From positions 62,001 to 126,000 of the forward strand of contig CACYKY010000001.1 in NCBI GenBank assembly GCA_902775135.1: DNA of 64,000 bases, read 5' to 3'. This document shows, piece after piece, positions 27,028 through 35,084 of the stretch. Position 1 is the first letter of the stretch, and every line of letters begins with the position of its first letter. A program made the translations under genes and the position numbers. This DNA is from an uncultured Bacteroidota bacterium. Lineage in GTDB: Bacteria; Bacteroidota; Bacteroidia; Bacteroidales; P3. The notes below the pieces were generated by a model. The model was not told where the DNA came from and searched no databases. It was given only the letters and a program-made list of their open reading frames with translations.

Positions 27028-27035
27028 TATCTTTG
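27028..27035 (+). promoter_or_regulatory. Bacteroidota -7 promoter box for serC
   Basis: TATCTTTG matches TAnnTTTG, with an upstream AT-rich stretch. The leader to the serC ATG is ~65-70 bases. Confidence 0.75.
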
Positions 27036-27105
27036 TAGCGTTCTGTTTAGTAAGCAGAAGTAAGTTAATTAATTAAATATAAATCATTTAAAACAAAAAC
27101 AAACA

Positions 27106-28221
27106 ATGAAGACCGCTTATAATTTCAATGCAGGTCCCTGCGTCCTGCCCAAAGAGGCCATCGAGTCCACCATCGCCGCCATCCGCGACTTTGACAACAC
27201 CGGTATCGGCCTGCTCGAAATCTCTCACCGTACTCCCGGCTGGGAGCGCACCATGGAAGAGACCCGCCAGCTGTGGCGCGACCTGCTGAACATCCCCGCC
27301 GAATACGAGATCCTGTTCCTCGGTGGCGGTGCCAGCACCGGATTCATGGATGTCCCCGCCAACCTGCTGAACAAGAAGGCTGCCTATCTGCAGACGGGCG
27401 TGTGGGCCAAGAAGGCCGCCAAAGAGGCCAAGAACTTCGGCGAGACCGTGATCGTGGCCTCCAGCGAAGACAAGACCTACAGCTACATCCCGAAGGGTTG
27501 GACCGTTCCCGCCGACGCCGACTACTTCCACATCACCACCAACAACACCATCTACGGTACCGAGATCCGCAAGGACTTCGCCGCCAACGAGATCAACAAT
27601 GTGATGCTGGTTGCCGACATGAGCTCCGACATCATGAGCCGTCCCGTCGACGTGAAGAAGTACGGTCTCATCTACGGTGGCGCCCAGAAGAACGTGGGTC
27701 CTGCCGGTGTGACCTTCTACATCGTTCGCAAGGACATCCTCGGCAAGATCACCGACCGCCAGTACATGAACCCCCTGCCCACCATGGTGGACTTCCGCAC
27801 CCACGCCGCCGAAGAGGCCAAGAACATCTCCATGTTCAACACTCCCCCGGTGAGCGCCATCTTCGTGATGCACGAGACCCTGAAGTGGGTTAAGAACACC
27901 ATCGGCGGTGTTGAGAACATGAACAAGATCAACCTCAAGAAGAGCCAGATGCTCTATGATGAGATTGACCGCAACAGCATGTTCCGCGGTACTGCCGAGA
28001 AGGAAGACCGTTCGATCATGAACCACTGCTGGGTGATGGCCGAGGGCCGCGAGAACCTGCAGGACGCCTTCATGGCCTTCGCCAAGGAGCGCGGTATGGT
28101 TGGCATCAAGGGTCACCGCAGCGTGGGTGGCTTCCGCGCCAGCCTCTACAATGCTTGCCCCATCGAGGCCGTCGAGGCTCTCGTCCAGTGCATGCAGGAC
28201 TTCGAGAAAGCCAATAAGTAA
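27106..28221 (+). CDS. serC: Phosphoserine aminotransferase
   Basis: A 371-residue PLP enzyme converting 3-phosphohydroxypyruvate and glutamate to phosphoserine. Visible are YNFNAGPCVLPKEAIE, ISHRTPGWERTMEET, LFLGGGASTGFMDVPANLL, and the PLP-lysine region YGGAQKNVGPAGVTF near residue 195. The C-terminus VGIKGHRSVGGFRASLYNA carries the phosphate-binding His-Arg. The gene is followed directly by serA; together they cover two consecutive serine-synthesis steps. Codon use is strongly C-ending, as in glyA and kamA, consistent with high expression. Confidence 0.96.
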   Translation: MKTAYNFNAGPCVLPKEAIESTIAAIRDFDNTGIGLLEISHRTPGWERTMEETRQLWRDLLNIPAEYEILFLGGGASTGFMDVPANLLNKKAAYLQTGVWAKKAAKEAKNFGETVIVASSEDKTYSYIPKGWTVPADADYFHITTNNTIYGTEIRKDFAANEINNVMLVADMSSDIMSRPVDVKKYGLIYGGAQKNVGPAGVTFYIVRKDILGKITDRQYMNPLPTMVDFRTHAAEEAKNISMFNTPPVSAIFVMHETLKWVKNTIGGVENMNKINLKKSQMLYDEIDRNSMFRGTAEKEDRSIMNHCWVMAEGRENLQDAFMAFAKERGMVGIKGHRSVGGFRASLYNACPIEAVEALVQCMQDFEKANK

Positions 28222-28324
28222 GTAAATAATGGAAATCAGGGACGACTACAGGGCTGGCTACGAGAAGAAGGTTCGGAAGGAGCCTACTTGGGTGTTCTCT
28301 GATGAAATAAAGATTTATCCGAAA

Positions 28325-29245
28325 ATGAAAGTTTTAGTTGCTACCGAGAAACCGTTTGCCAAAGTGGCTGTTGACGGTATCAAGAAAATCGTCGAGGAGA
28401 ACGGCTACCAGTTTGCCCTCCTCGAGAAATATACCGACGTGAACGACCTCTACAAGGCCGTCGAGGATGCCGATGCTCTCATCGTGCGCTCCGACAAGGT
28501 GACCAAAGAGGTTATCGACCACGCCAAGAACCTGAAGATCGTTGTGCGCGCAGGCGCCGGCTACGACAACCTCGACCTCGAGGCTTGCACCGCCCGTGGC
28601 ATCGTGGCCATGAACACCCCCGGCCAGAACAGCAACGCCGTTGCCGAGCTGGTGATGGGTTTGCTGGTGTATGCCGTGCGTAACTTCTACAACGGCAAGA
28701 GCGGCAGCGAGCTCATGGGCAAGAAGCTGGGTATCCTGGCCTTCGGTAACGTGGGACGCAATGTGGCCCGCATCGCCAAGGGCTTCGGCATGGACGTCTA
28801 TGCCTACGATGCCTTCATGACTGCCGAGCAGATCAACTCCAGCGCTATGGCCAAAGCCGTTGCCAGCCAGGAAGCTCTCTTCGAGACCTGCGACATCGTC
28901 AGCCTCCACATCCCCGCCACCGCCGAGACCAAGCAGAGCATCAACTACGACCTCGTGGGCAAGATGCACAAGGGCGGCATCCTGGTGAACAGCGCCCGCA
29001 AGGAAGTTATCGACGAGGCCGGCCTGCTGAAGCTGATGGCCGAGCGTACCGACATCAAGTACATCACCGACATCATGCCCGATGCCGATGCCGACTTCAA
29101 GGCTTTCGAAGGCCGCTACTTCGCCACCCCCAAGAAGATGGGTGCCCAGACGGAAGAGGCCAACATCAACGCCGGTATCGCCGCCGCCAACCAGATTGCC
29201 GATTTCTTCAAGACCGGTAACAAGAAATTCCAGGTGAACAAGTAA
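28325..29245 (+). CDS. serA: D-3-phosphoglycerate dehydrogenase, Lys-type active site
   Basis: With ATG 28325 the protein is 306 residues (MKVLVATEKPFAKVAVDGI). An in-frame ATG at 28229 would add a 32-residue hydrophilic extension (EIRDDYRAGYEKKVRKEP), so the start is not settled. NAD-binding is seen in LGILAFGNVGRNVARIAKG, and the catalytic Arg-Glu region in ILVNSARKEVIDEAGL. The usual catalytic His (normally in HIGAST-like sequence) is replaced: the segment reads TPKKMGAQTEEAN. A Lys-type active site is known in some short PGDHs. There is no C-terminal ACT domain. It is co-directional with serC. Confidence 0.92.
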   Translation: MKVLVATEKPFAKVAVDGIKKIVEENGYQFALLEKYTDVNDLYKAVEDADALIVRSDKVTKEVIDHAKNLKIVVRAGAGYDNLDLEACTARGIVAMNTPGQNSNAVAELVMGLLVYAVRNFYNGKSGSELMGKKLGILAFGNVGRNVARIAKGFGMDVYAYDAFMTAEQINSSAMAKAVASQEALFETCDIVSLHIPATAETKQSINYDLVGKMHKGGILVNSARKEVIDEAGLLKLMAERTDIKYITDIMPDADADFKAFEGRYFATPKKMGAQTEEANINAGIAAANQIADFFKTGNKKFQVNK

Positions 29246-29250
29246 TCTTT

Positions 29251-29280
29251 AGTGAATAGTGACTAGTGATTAGTGATTAG
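29251..29280 (+). repeat. Heptamer repeat after serA
   Basis: Units of 7 bp such as AGTGAAT, AGTGACT and AGTGATT run between serA and the next gene. Confidence 0.75.
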
Positions 29281-29292
29281 TCGCACATCACG

Positions 29293-30147
29293 ATGAAAGT
29301 TTGCATTTTCAACCCTGAGCACGACCTTTGCCTGGCCAAAGGTCGTGCTCATTATGTCCCGCCTCGGTCGGCTGTCGAGTTCGCCCGCCGCGACGCGGGC
29401 ATCATGCAGGTGCTCTACCCCGATGCCTTGTGCTGCAGCGTCTACGACATAGAGAATTCCAATTTTCAATTTTCAATTTTCAATTCTGTCACCGCCTGGG
29501 GGTGGGACGCCGTAGTGAAGCACGAGCTGATGAAGCGCGGCATTGCGGAGCATCTGTTGCCTACGGACGGGGAAATCGACATTATCCGCACCTTGCAGCA
29601 CCGCTCCACGATTCTTCCCCTGCAGGAGGACTGCCACGAGGTGCATTCTATAGAAGATATGGAATCCTTATTACGCACACGCGAGCACTGGGTGATGAAG
29701 GCTCCCTGGAGCGGGGCGGGGAGGGGGCTGCGCTGGGTACACGGCACATTGACCCCCATCGACCGCGACTGGTTGCTGAAGACCGTCGCCACGCAGCGCT
29801 GCGTGATGGCCGAGCCAAGGAGAGACGTGGCTGCCGACGTCGCGTTGGAATATATGAACGGGGCTTTCTTTGGCTACTCCTATTTCAAGACCGGCAGTGG
29901 CGTATACAAGGAAAACGTCATGTGGAGCGACGACGAGATTGCACGCCACTTTGCCGATACCGGCCTGCAGGCTGTCCGCACACGGGTTGAACAATGGCTG
30001 GCGGCCAACGTATGGCCCCGTTATCGGGGTCCGCTGGGAGTCGACCTCATGGTGGACGCACAGGGGCATGTTTTCGTTGCAGAAATCAACGTCCGCCACA
30101 CCATGGGCATGGTGGCGCATGAAAAGATAAAAGATAATAGTTTATAG
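29293..30147 (+). CDS. ATP-grasp-like protein of unknown function
   Basis: A 284-residue soluble protein. The N-terminus VCIFNPEHDLCLAKG is distinctive. VMKAPWSGAGRGLRWV (about residues 134-149) resembles the ATP-grasp glycine-rich loop after a conserved Lys, and VFVAEINVRHTMGM near the C-terminus resembles the metal-binding Glu-x-Asn. Carboxylate-amine ligation is the family chemistry; the substrate is unknown. Residues ~54-65 (NSNFQFSIFNS) are encoded by the same heptamer repeat as in porQ, apparently an in-frame insertion. The gene ends in another heptamer tract that runs up to mntP. Confidence 0.65.
   Translation: MKVCIFNPEHDLCLAKGRAHYVPPRSAVEFARRDAGIMQVLYPDALCCSVYDIENSNFQFSIFNSVTAWGWDAVVKHELMKRGIAEHLLPTDGEIDIIRTLQHRSTILPLQEDCHEVHSIEDMESLLRTREHWVMKAPWSGAGRGLRWVHGTLTPIDRDWLLKTVATQRCVMAEPRRDVAADVALEYMNGAFFGYSYFKTGSGVYKENVMWSDDEIARHFADTGLQAVRTRVEQWLAANVWPRYRGPLGVDLMVDAQGHVFVAEINVRHTMGMVAHEKIKDNSL
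29461..29486 (+). repeat. Heptamer repeat (AATTTTC)n inside a coding gene
   Basis: Three to four copies of the 7-bp unit AATTTTC, identical to the porQ tract, lie in the ATP-grasp-like gene and keep the frame open, encoding part of NSNFQFSIFNS. Confidence 0.85.
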
Positions 30148-30170
30148 ATAATAGTTTATATATAATAGTT
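30131..30170 (+). repeat. Heptamer repeat before mntP
   Basis: Units ATAGTTT, ATAGATA and related 7-mers span the stop of the ATP-grasp-like gene and end exactly at the mntP ATG. Confidence 0.75.
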
Positions 30171-30746
30171 ATGGGATTTGTAGAATCGTTGTTATTGGCG
30201 CTGGCGCTGTGTGTCGACACTCTCGTTGTTTCGGCCACCACCGCTTTCAGGGAGAAGGTTACCTATAGGCGAGGCCTCTTGTTGGCCGTTATACTGGGTT
30301 TCTGCCAGTTTGCCTTTCCGCTGGTGGGGGCCCTCATAGGCGATGTGGCACGCTCGTTCATCGAGGCTGTCGACCACTGGATAGCCTTTGGCCTGCTGGC
30401 CTTCATCGGCGGCAAGATGATTCTCGACGGCATCCGCGGCGAGGAAGAGGAGGAGGTGAAGGCGAGGGGAGGTCACGGCTCGCTGATATACACCTATTTC
30501 CTGCTGGGTGTGGCCACCAGCATCGACGGATTGGCAGTGGGCATTGGCTTGGGGTTGGATCAGCCCATGCACACCATCCTGTGGGTCGTGGTGCTCATAG
30601 GCGTCGTCACCTTCCTGGTGTCGATGATCGGTGTCTTCCTCGGCAAGCGCAACATTCCCGTCCCCGAGCGTACGGCCAATATCATCGCCGGCGTGGTGCT
30701 CTTCGGCCTCGGAGTGAAGATTCTTTTAGAACACTTGGTGTTTTAA
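30171..30746 (+). CDS. mntP: Manganese efflux pump MntP
   Basis: A 191-residue protein with six predicted helices. The conserved acidic motifs LALCVDTLVVSATTAF (helix 1) and GVATSIDGLAVGIGLGLD (helix 4) fit MntP, which exports Mn2+. A charged loop at about residues 86-102 (GIRGEEEEEVKARGG) is cytoplasmic. The last 21 bases overlap, in antisense, the T9SS sorting-domain remnant. Regulation by a manganese riboswitch is common in proteobacteria, but none was recognised here. Confidence 0.93.
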   Translation: MGFVESLLLALALCVDTLVVSATTAFREKVTYRRGLLLAVILGFCQFAFPLVGALIGDVARSFIEAVDHWIAFGLLAFIGGKMILDGIRGEEEEEVKARGGHGSLIYTYFLLGVATSIDGLAVGIGLGLDQPMHTILWVVVLIGVVTFLVSMIGVFLGKRNIPVPERTANIIAGVVLFGLGVKILLEHLVF

Positions 30747-30812
30747 TCCCATTATTACGACTTTTTGTGCCAGGCGGTTGTCGAGTTTGACGAGGTAGAC
30801 TCCGGATGGCCA
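30726..30812 (-). pseudogene. Remnant of a T9SS C-terminal sorting domain
   Basis: On the minus strand an open frame of 28 codons plus stop reads WPSGVYLVKLDNRLAQKVVI, then a short tail and TAA at 30726-30728. PSGVYLV...QKVVI is the C-terminal signature of T9SS type A sorting domains. No coding sequence continues upstream of it, so only the last fragment of a lost cargo gene seems to remain. It overlaps the mntP 3' end. Confidence 0.7.
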
Positions 30813-30901
30813 CAAAATTTTTTTGCTTTTTTTTCGTTTTAGGTGTAATATTTCACCCCCTATACGCAATTATTGTATGTAAACGGACAAGAAAAGACCT
30901 T

Positions 30902-31402
30902 TTGACAGCCAAGGAATATAACAACGGTGTGGGCCAGTGGGCCGACGATGCGATGCGCTTCGTGGTGCGATGCGGCGGCAGCCGAAGTGACTGCGAAGAT
31001 GCTGTGCAGGAGGCGTTGGCAGCATTATGGAGCCATCGCGACGAGGTGCCCTGCGACAAGGGCAAGTCGTTTCTCCTCAGCGCCGCCTACCGTTCCTTGA
31101 TGCAGACCTTGCGCCACGCGAGGGTGATACAGCAGCATGCCGAAGAGGTGCAGACATGGGCCACCGCCTACGCGCAACCCGATGAGGGTTTCGACCTTCG
31201 CGAGGCCATAGAAAGAAGTCAGCAGGGGCTGCCCGAGGTGCAGAGGGCCATCCTCCAGCTGCGCGACGTGGAGGGATTCAGCTATGCGGAGATAGGGGAG
31301 ACCCTTGCGCTCAGCGACAGTCAGGTACAGGTATATCTGTTCCGCGCCCGCGTGGCCATGCGCAAACAACTGAAAACAATGGGATATGACAACAATAGAT
31401 AA
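30902..31402 (+). CDS. ECF-type RNA polymerase sigma factor
   Basis: The longest frame opens at 30806, but its first ~32 codons overlap the sorting-domain remnant and encode an implausible hydrophobic stretch. A TTG at 30902 gives a compact 166-residue protein beginning MTAKEYNNGVGQWADDAMRF; ATG 30950 is an alternative. Region 2 is seen as SRSDCEDAVQEALAALWSH. Region 4 is LPEVQRAILQLRDVEGFSYA with a helix-turn-helix ending DSQVQVYLFRARVAMR. The gene overlaps the anti-sigma gene by 17 bases. It likely controls the two outer-membrane genes downstream, but no promoter was recognised there. Confidence 0.82.
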   Translation: MTAKEYNNGVGQWADDAMRFVVRCGGSRSDCEDAVQEALAALWSHRDEVPCDKGKSFLLSAAYRSLMQTLRHARVIQQHAEEVQTWATAYAQPDEGFDLREAIERSQQGLPEVQRAILQLRDVEGFSYAEIGETLALSDSQVQVYLFRARVAMRKQLKTMGYDNNR

Positions 31403-32138
31403 TAACAACTACGAGCTCTGGCTGCTGCGCTATGCCGAAGGCGAACTGAACGCCGAGGAGCGTGCCGCCGTCGACACATGGATGGAAAGCCATCCCGAAG
31501 CCGCCGAGGAGCTGACACTCTACTGCGAGGCCCCGAAGCTGGAGAAGGACGAGCGGGTGAGGTACGGTGGCGAGTCGCAGCGTAAGGTAGCGCCCCTGTG
31601 GCCGAGGATGCTGCGCTGTGGCGCCGCTGCCGCCGTGGTGATGGTGCTGATGACGCCAGCCATGCGTATGGGAACGATGGAAAGGATGGAGGGCGCCACC
31701 GCCGTTGCCGAGAACCGTACAGCGGACACGCTGCTGCCAAGGGTGGAGAAGGTAGAAACCTCGATGCCTGTGCGACCCAAGGAAACGGCCACTATGGCAG
31801 ATGCCATTGCTTCGGCCGAAGAGACAGAGGCGACAGTGGCGACTGATACGTCAGAGGAGCCTGTGGCAACGGCCCCCATAGAGACCGACATGCTTATTGT
31901 CATAGAGGACGATCCTGGGCAGGTGGCAACGGTGGAGTCGTGGAGCCTTATTGTCTACGACAAGTCCGCCGACTGGGGCGACCTGCTACTGGCCGCCAAC
32001 GATGCCTACCAGGAGAGCCTCAACGAGCATCCTTTGGGGCGCCTCGTCAGCCGTACGCTTCCCGACAGCCGCCAGCTGGAGGAGCGCGTGGTGGAGCCCC
32101 TTCGCCAAAGAATAGAAAACCTGAAAAACAAACGCTAA
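31386..32138 (+). CDS. Predicted anti-sigma factor
   Basis: A 250-residue protein. The N-terminal ~60 residues (NYELWLLRYAEGELNAEERA, VDTWMESHPEAAEELTLYC) resemble cytosolic anti-sigma domains of ECF partners. One membrane helix follows at ~76-97 (MLRCGAAAAVVMVLMTPAM), then a Thr/Glu/Ala-rich periplasmic region with no named domain. No zinc-binding HxxxCxxC motif is seen. It overlaps the sigma gene by 17 bases, the usual arrangement. 67 bases later comes the first barrel-type gene. Confidence 0.72.
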   Translation: MTTIDNNNYELWLLRYAEGELNAEERAAVDTWMESHPEAAEELTLYCEAPKLEKDERVRYGGESQRKVAPLWPRMLRCGAAAAVVMVLMTPAMRMGTMERMEGATAVAENRTADTLLPRVEKVETSMPVRPKETATMADAIASAEETEATVATDTSEEPVATAPIETDMLIVIEDDPGQVATVESWSLIVYDKSADWGDLLLAANDAYQESLNEHPLGRLVSRTLPDSRQLEERVVEPLRQRIENLKNKR

Positions 32139-32205
32139 CCTTAACGTTAACCTTAACATGGGTGAATTTATGGTATCAGAAAAAACAAACGCTAACAATC
32201 ATCAT

Positions 32206-33597
32206 ATGAAACACAAACGTTTTATCCTAGCAGTGGCCTTGCTGCTCCCCGTCGCCACGTGGGCGCAGGCGCAACCCGCGCAGCCACAACAAGTATCCAA
32301 CATGGCGGACAAAGAGCTTGTACCCCTATCGGACGCTGTGCACACGCTGATCTTCGACGACTGCAAAGCCGTCATTGTCCCCGACAGCCAGAGTGGCTAT
32401 GAAGACGGCAAGATGAACAACGGCTCCGGAGTGCAGGTCAGCGGCAGCGTGATGACCTTCTCCCGCCTCGACCGCACCGTGCAAATCCACCTCAATCCCG
32501 GCACAGTTACCCGCATCGAAGCCACGGGCACCAGCGAAGTGACCCTCCAGGGCTCCTTCCACTTCCCCGGCACTCTGGAACTGGTGGGCGACGATGCCGC
32601 CACCATCATCGCCAAAAACGGTTTCGACACCCTCTATGCCGACTGCATGGTGGTGTCCCTCGCCGATGTCTCGCGCCTCAACGCCCATAGCCGCCTGAAG
32701 ATGCGCAACCTCGATTTCGCCGTTAAAGACTACTCTCGCCTCAAAGCCTTCGTTATCGAGCCGATAGGAGACTCCGACGGCACCAGGTTGAATTTCAGTA
32801 ACACCCTCTACGCATCCATCCACATCGGCCACCGGATTCAAAATGGAGAAAAACTCATCCTCGACCCCGAAGAGGAGGAGAACTTCTGGAGTACAGCCGA
32901 CGATGCACTCGACCTCGGCGGTCTCAGCGACTTAGATGCCGACGCCCTCTCCGACGTGGTGCGCAAAATCAAGCTCCGCAGAAGCAAGCGCTACTCCTGG
33001 GGTACCAATGTGGACTTTGCATGGGGCTTCCACAACTGGGGCAGCGACCGGATGAACGGCCTTGCCGGCACCGATGGCGACGCCGCCGTGCGCACCTCGT
33101 TCAACCATATCCTGCTGACATTCAACTATCCGCTGCTCTATTCGCGCCATGTGGCCCTCTATGGCGGCCTCGGGTTGGAGTGGGACAAATACAAATTCCA
33201 TCGCGGCGACATCCACTTTGACCAGACGGCCGAACCCTACCATTTCGTCAATGGCGCGGTGGCCAACAGCGAGAGCCGTCTGCTGACGCGCTACGTCATA
33301 CTGCCCATCGAGGTGAAGTTCAACCTGGGCCGCCATTGGAAGCTCGCCCTCGCCGCCATCCCCGGCCTCCATTGGAGTGGCAGCCACACCGGATTGAGGC
33401 GCGACATCACGAGTGGCGACGACGAGACCAACGTCAAGGACTTCTCCGTCAACCCCTACATAGCGCCCTACAAGCTCGACGCCCGCATCTCGGTGCAGTA
33501 CCGCTCCCTCGGCGTCTACTTCCAGACCTCGATGCTTCCGGCCTTCAAGGGCAGCTGTGAGGAATTGTTCCCCGTCAAATTTGGTATCATCCTCTAA
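32206..33597 (+). CDS. GIN-domain plus outer-membrane barrel protein, paralog 1
   Basis: The frame opens at 32158, but ATG 32206 gives a normal signal peptide (KRFILAVALLLPVATWAQAQ) and a 463-residue protein. The N-terminal half has repetitive beta strands of the DUF2807/GIN type (TVQIHLNPGTVTRIEATGTS, VTLQGSFHFPGTLELVGDD). The C-terminal ~200 residues look like an outer-membrane barrel (DFAWGFHNWGSDRMNGL, YGGLGLEWDKYKF, HWSGSHTGLRRD). The function is unknown. It is a tandem paralog of the next gene, with the barrel more conserved than the GIN part. Confidence 0.75.
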   Translation: MKHKRFILAVALLLPVATWAQAQPAQPQQVSNMADKELVPLSDAVHTLIFDDCKAVIVPDSQSGYEDGKMNNGSGVQVSGSVMTFSRLDRTVQIHLNPGTVTRIEATGTSEVTLQGSFHFPGTLELVGDDAATIIAKNGFDTLYADCMVVSLADVSRLNAHSRLKMRNLDFAVKDYSRLKAFVIEPIGDSDGTRLNFSNTLYASIHIGHRIQNGEKLILDPEEEENFWSTADDALDLGGLSDLDADALSDVVRKIKLRRSKRYSWGTNVDFAWGFHNWGSDRMNGLAGTDGDAAVRTSFNHILLTFNYPLLYSRHVALYGGLGLEWDKYKFHRGDIHFDQTAEPYHFVNGAVANSESRLLTRYVILPIEVKFNLGRHWKLALAAIPGLHWSGSHTGLRRDITSGDDETNVKDFSVNPYIAPYKLDARISVQYRSLGVYFQTSMLPAFKGSCEELFPVKFGIIL

Positions 33598-33612
33598 AAC
33601 CCAGTCAGCCTT

Positions 33613-34959
33613 ATGAAAAAGATAGCTTTGATTGCATTGGTTTCAATTTGCAGTTTCCAGATTTCAATTTCCCATGCCCAGCAGCTCTACACCCAGCAGG
33701 TGCCCGACGAGGTGAGCGAGATACGCATTGAAGGCATTGGACGCCTCATGGTGAAATCGACCGATGGTCCCACCGTGCTCCAGTCGCCCAGCCGCTACCA
33801 TGTGGCGACGATAAAGAACAACCGCATGACCATCTCTGAGAACCACGCCAACGTCACTCTCCTGTTGCCCGTGGGACGTTCCATGACTTTCGAGGTGGAG
33901 GACCACGCCAATCTCATCTTCTTGGGAAGCTTTGGCAAACGCGACCAACTCTCCATCAACACCCACGACTTCGCCTCCGCCACCTTCAGCGGCAGCATCG
34001 CCGACTCGATGTGGGCTGTCAACCTCAATCTCCGTGCCCAGGACCACTCGATGATTTACTCCGAGATTCGCCAGGCCAACCACAATTTCCAAATCGGCTC
34101 CTTCGACTACTCCCGCATCAGCGTCGCCTGCATCAAAACCATCTATGAACCAAACTTGGAAACGCGTGTACAGAGCATCTCCTTCGATCCCGAAAACAAG
34201 TTTGCCCAGGTGGAATGGAACTATTGCGATGGCGACACCGTTCGTCCGTTAAGCCCTCAAGGAAAGGTGTTTGCCGATGCGGTGCAGGAGAAAATAGACC
34301 ACAGCATGGCCCCTCAAGTCCAGAAAGAGAAGAAATCCATCTGGCGCCACCGCGACGTGGCCCTCAACTTCGCCTGGGGCTTCCACAACTGGGGTACCGG
34401 CATGTTCAACGGCTTCGAGGGTGTGGACGGCGCTGCCGCCGTGCGCACCTCCTTCAACAACATACAACTCTCCGTCAACTACCCCCTCGTCGGCACCCGC
34501 CACTTCGGATTCTACATAGGCTTGGGTCTTGAGTGGGACAAGTATAAGTTTGAAGGAAAGGATATTACATTGAACACGGCCACCGACCCGCACGCCTTCG
34601 TTGACGGCGGCGACCCCACCTGCACCTCGTGGCTCAACACCCGCTATGTCGTCCTGCCGCTGACCTTCCGCTTCGACCTCTGGCACGACTGGAGTCTCAC
34701 CCTCAGCGCCCTTCCCGGTATCCACTGGAGCGGCAGCCACACCGGCCTCCGCCGCGAGTATACATCTGACATAGAGGAGCGTACTGACTACGACCAGAGT
34801 GTCAACAAATACATCAACCCCTACAAGCTCGACCTCCGTGCCACCCTCAGCTATGAAAACATAGGCGTCTACTTCCAGGCGCCCACCATGAGCACCTTCC
34901 GCTCCTCGGTGCAGGAACTCTATCCCATCAAATTCGGCATTATATTAACCCTCGATTGA
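33613..34959 (+). CDS. GIN-domain plus outer-membrane barrel protein, paralog 2
   Basis: A 448-residue paralog of the previous protein, 15 bases downstream. The signal peptide is KKIALIALVSICSFQISISHAQ. The GIN-like half shows RIEGIGRLMVKSTDGPTVLQ, and the barrel half NFAWGFHNWGTGMFNGFEG, YIGLGLEWDKYKF and HWSGSHTGLRREY. The downstream perfect hairpin suggests that sigma, anti-sigma and the two barrels form one operon ending here. The sigma/anti-sigma context suggests stress-regulated expression, but neither protein's role is known. Confidence 0.75.
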   Translation: MKKIALIALVSICSFQISISHAQQLYTQQVPDEVSEIRIEGIGRLMVKSTDGPTVLQSPSRYHVATIKNNRMTISENHANVTLLLPVGRSMTFEVEDHANLIFLGSFGKRDQLSINTHDFASATFSGSIADSMWAVNLNLRAQDHSMIYSEIRQANHNFQIGSFDYSRISVACIKTIYEPNLETRVQSISFDPENKFAQVEWNYCDGDTVRPLSPQGKVFADAVQEKIDHSMAPQVQKEKKSIWRHRDVALNFAWGFHNWGTGMFNGFEGVDGAAAVRTSFNNIQLSVNYPLVGTRHFGFYIGLGLEWDKYKFEGKDITLNTATDPHAFVDGGDPTCTSWLNTRYVVLPLTFRFDLWHDWSLTLSALPGIHWSGSHTGLRREYTSDIEERTDYDQSVNKYINPYKLDLRATLSYENIGVYFQAPTMSTFRSSVQELYPIKFGIILTLD

Positions 34960-35005
34960 TGCCCGAAGGGTGCAACCGGAACGGTGGCACGTGATGAAAA
35001 AACGG

Positions 35006-35040
35006 GAAACCGGTTGTTTGTGATGCAGACAACCGGTTTC
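35006..35040 (+). terminator. Terminator after the sigma/GIN operon
   Basis: A perfect 12-bp stem (GAAACCGGTTGT / ACAACCGGTTTC) with an 11-base loop is followed by TTC-rich sequence. It sits between convergent transcripts and could serve both. Confidence 0.82.
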
Positions 35041-35080
35041 TTCACTAATCACTATTCACAATTCACAATTCACAATTCAC
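35041..35080 (+). repeat. Heptamer repeat between convergent genes
   Basis: Copies of ACAATTC and related 7-mers (ACTATTC, ACTAATC) directly follow the terminator and reach the cls stop codon. Confidence 0.8.
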
Positions 35081-35084
35081 TCAT

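Larger units (their letters stand above)
25975..27105. other. 1.1-kb repeat-rich non-coding region
   Basis: No convincing gene is seen. Its left part is pyrimidine-rich on the plus strand and the right part (about 26815-26985) purine-rich. It contains an imperfect inverted repeat around an AT-rich core, two copies of a 20-bp near-palindrome, a promoter-like box without a gene, an 11-bp tandem array with flanking duplications, and finally the serC promoter. The open frames here have no protein-like character. Confidence 0.8.

Noticed and set aside
30806..30901. N-terminal extension of the sigma-factor frame
   Set aside because: Overlaps the sorting-domain relic and encodes a hydrophobic stretch foreign to ECF sigma factors.
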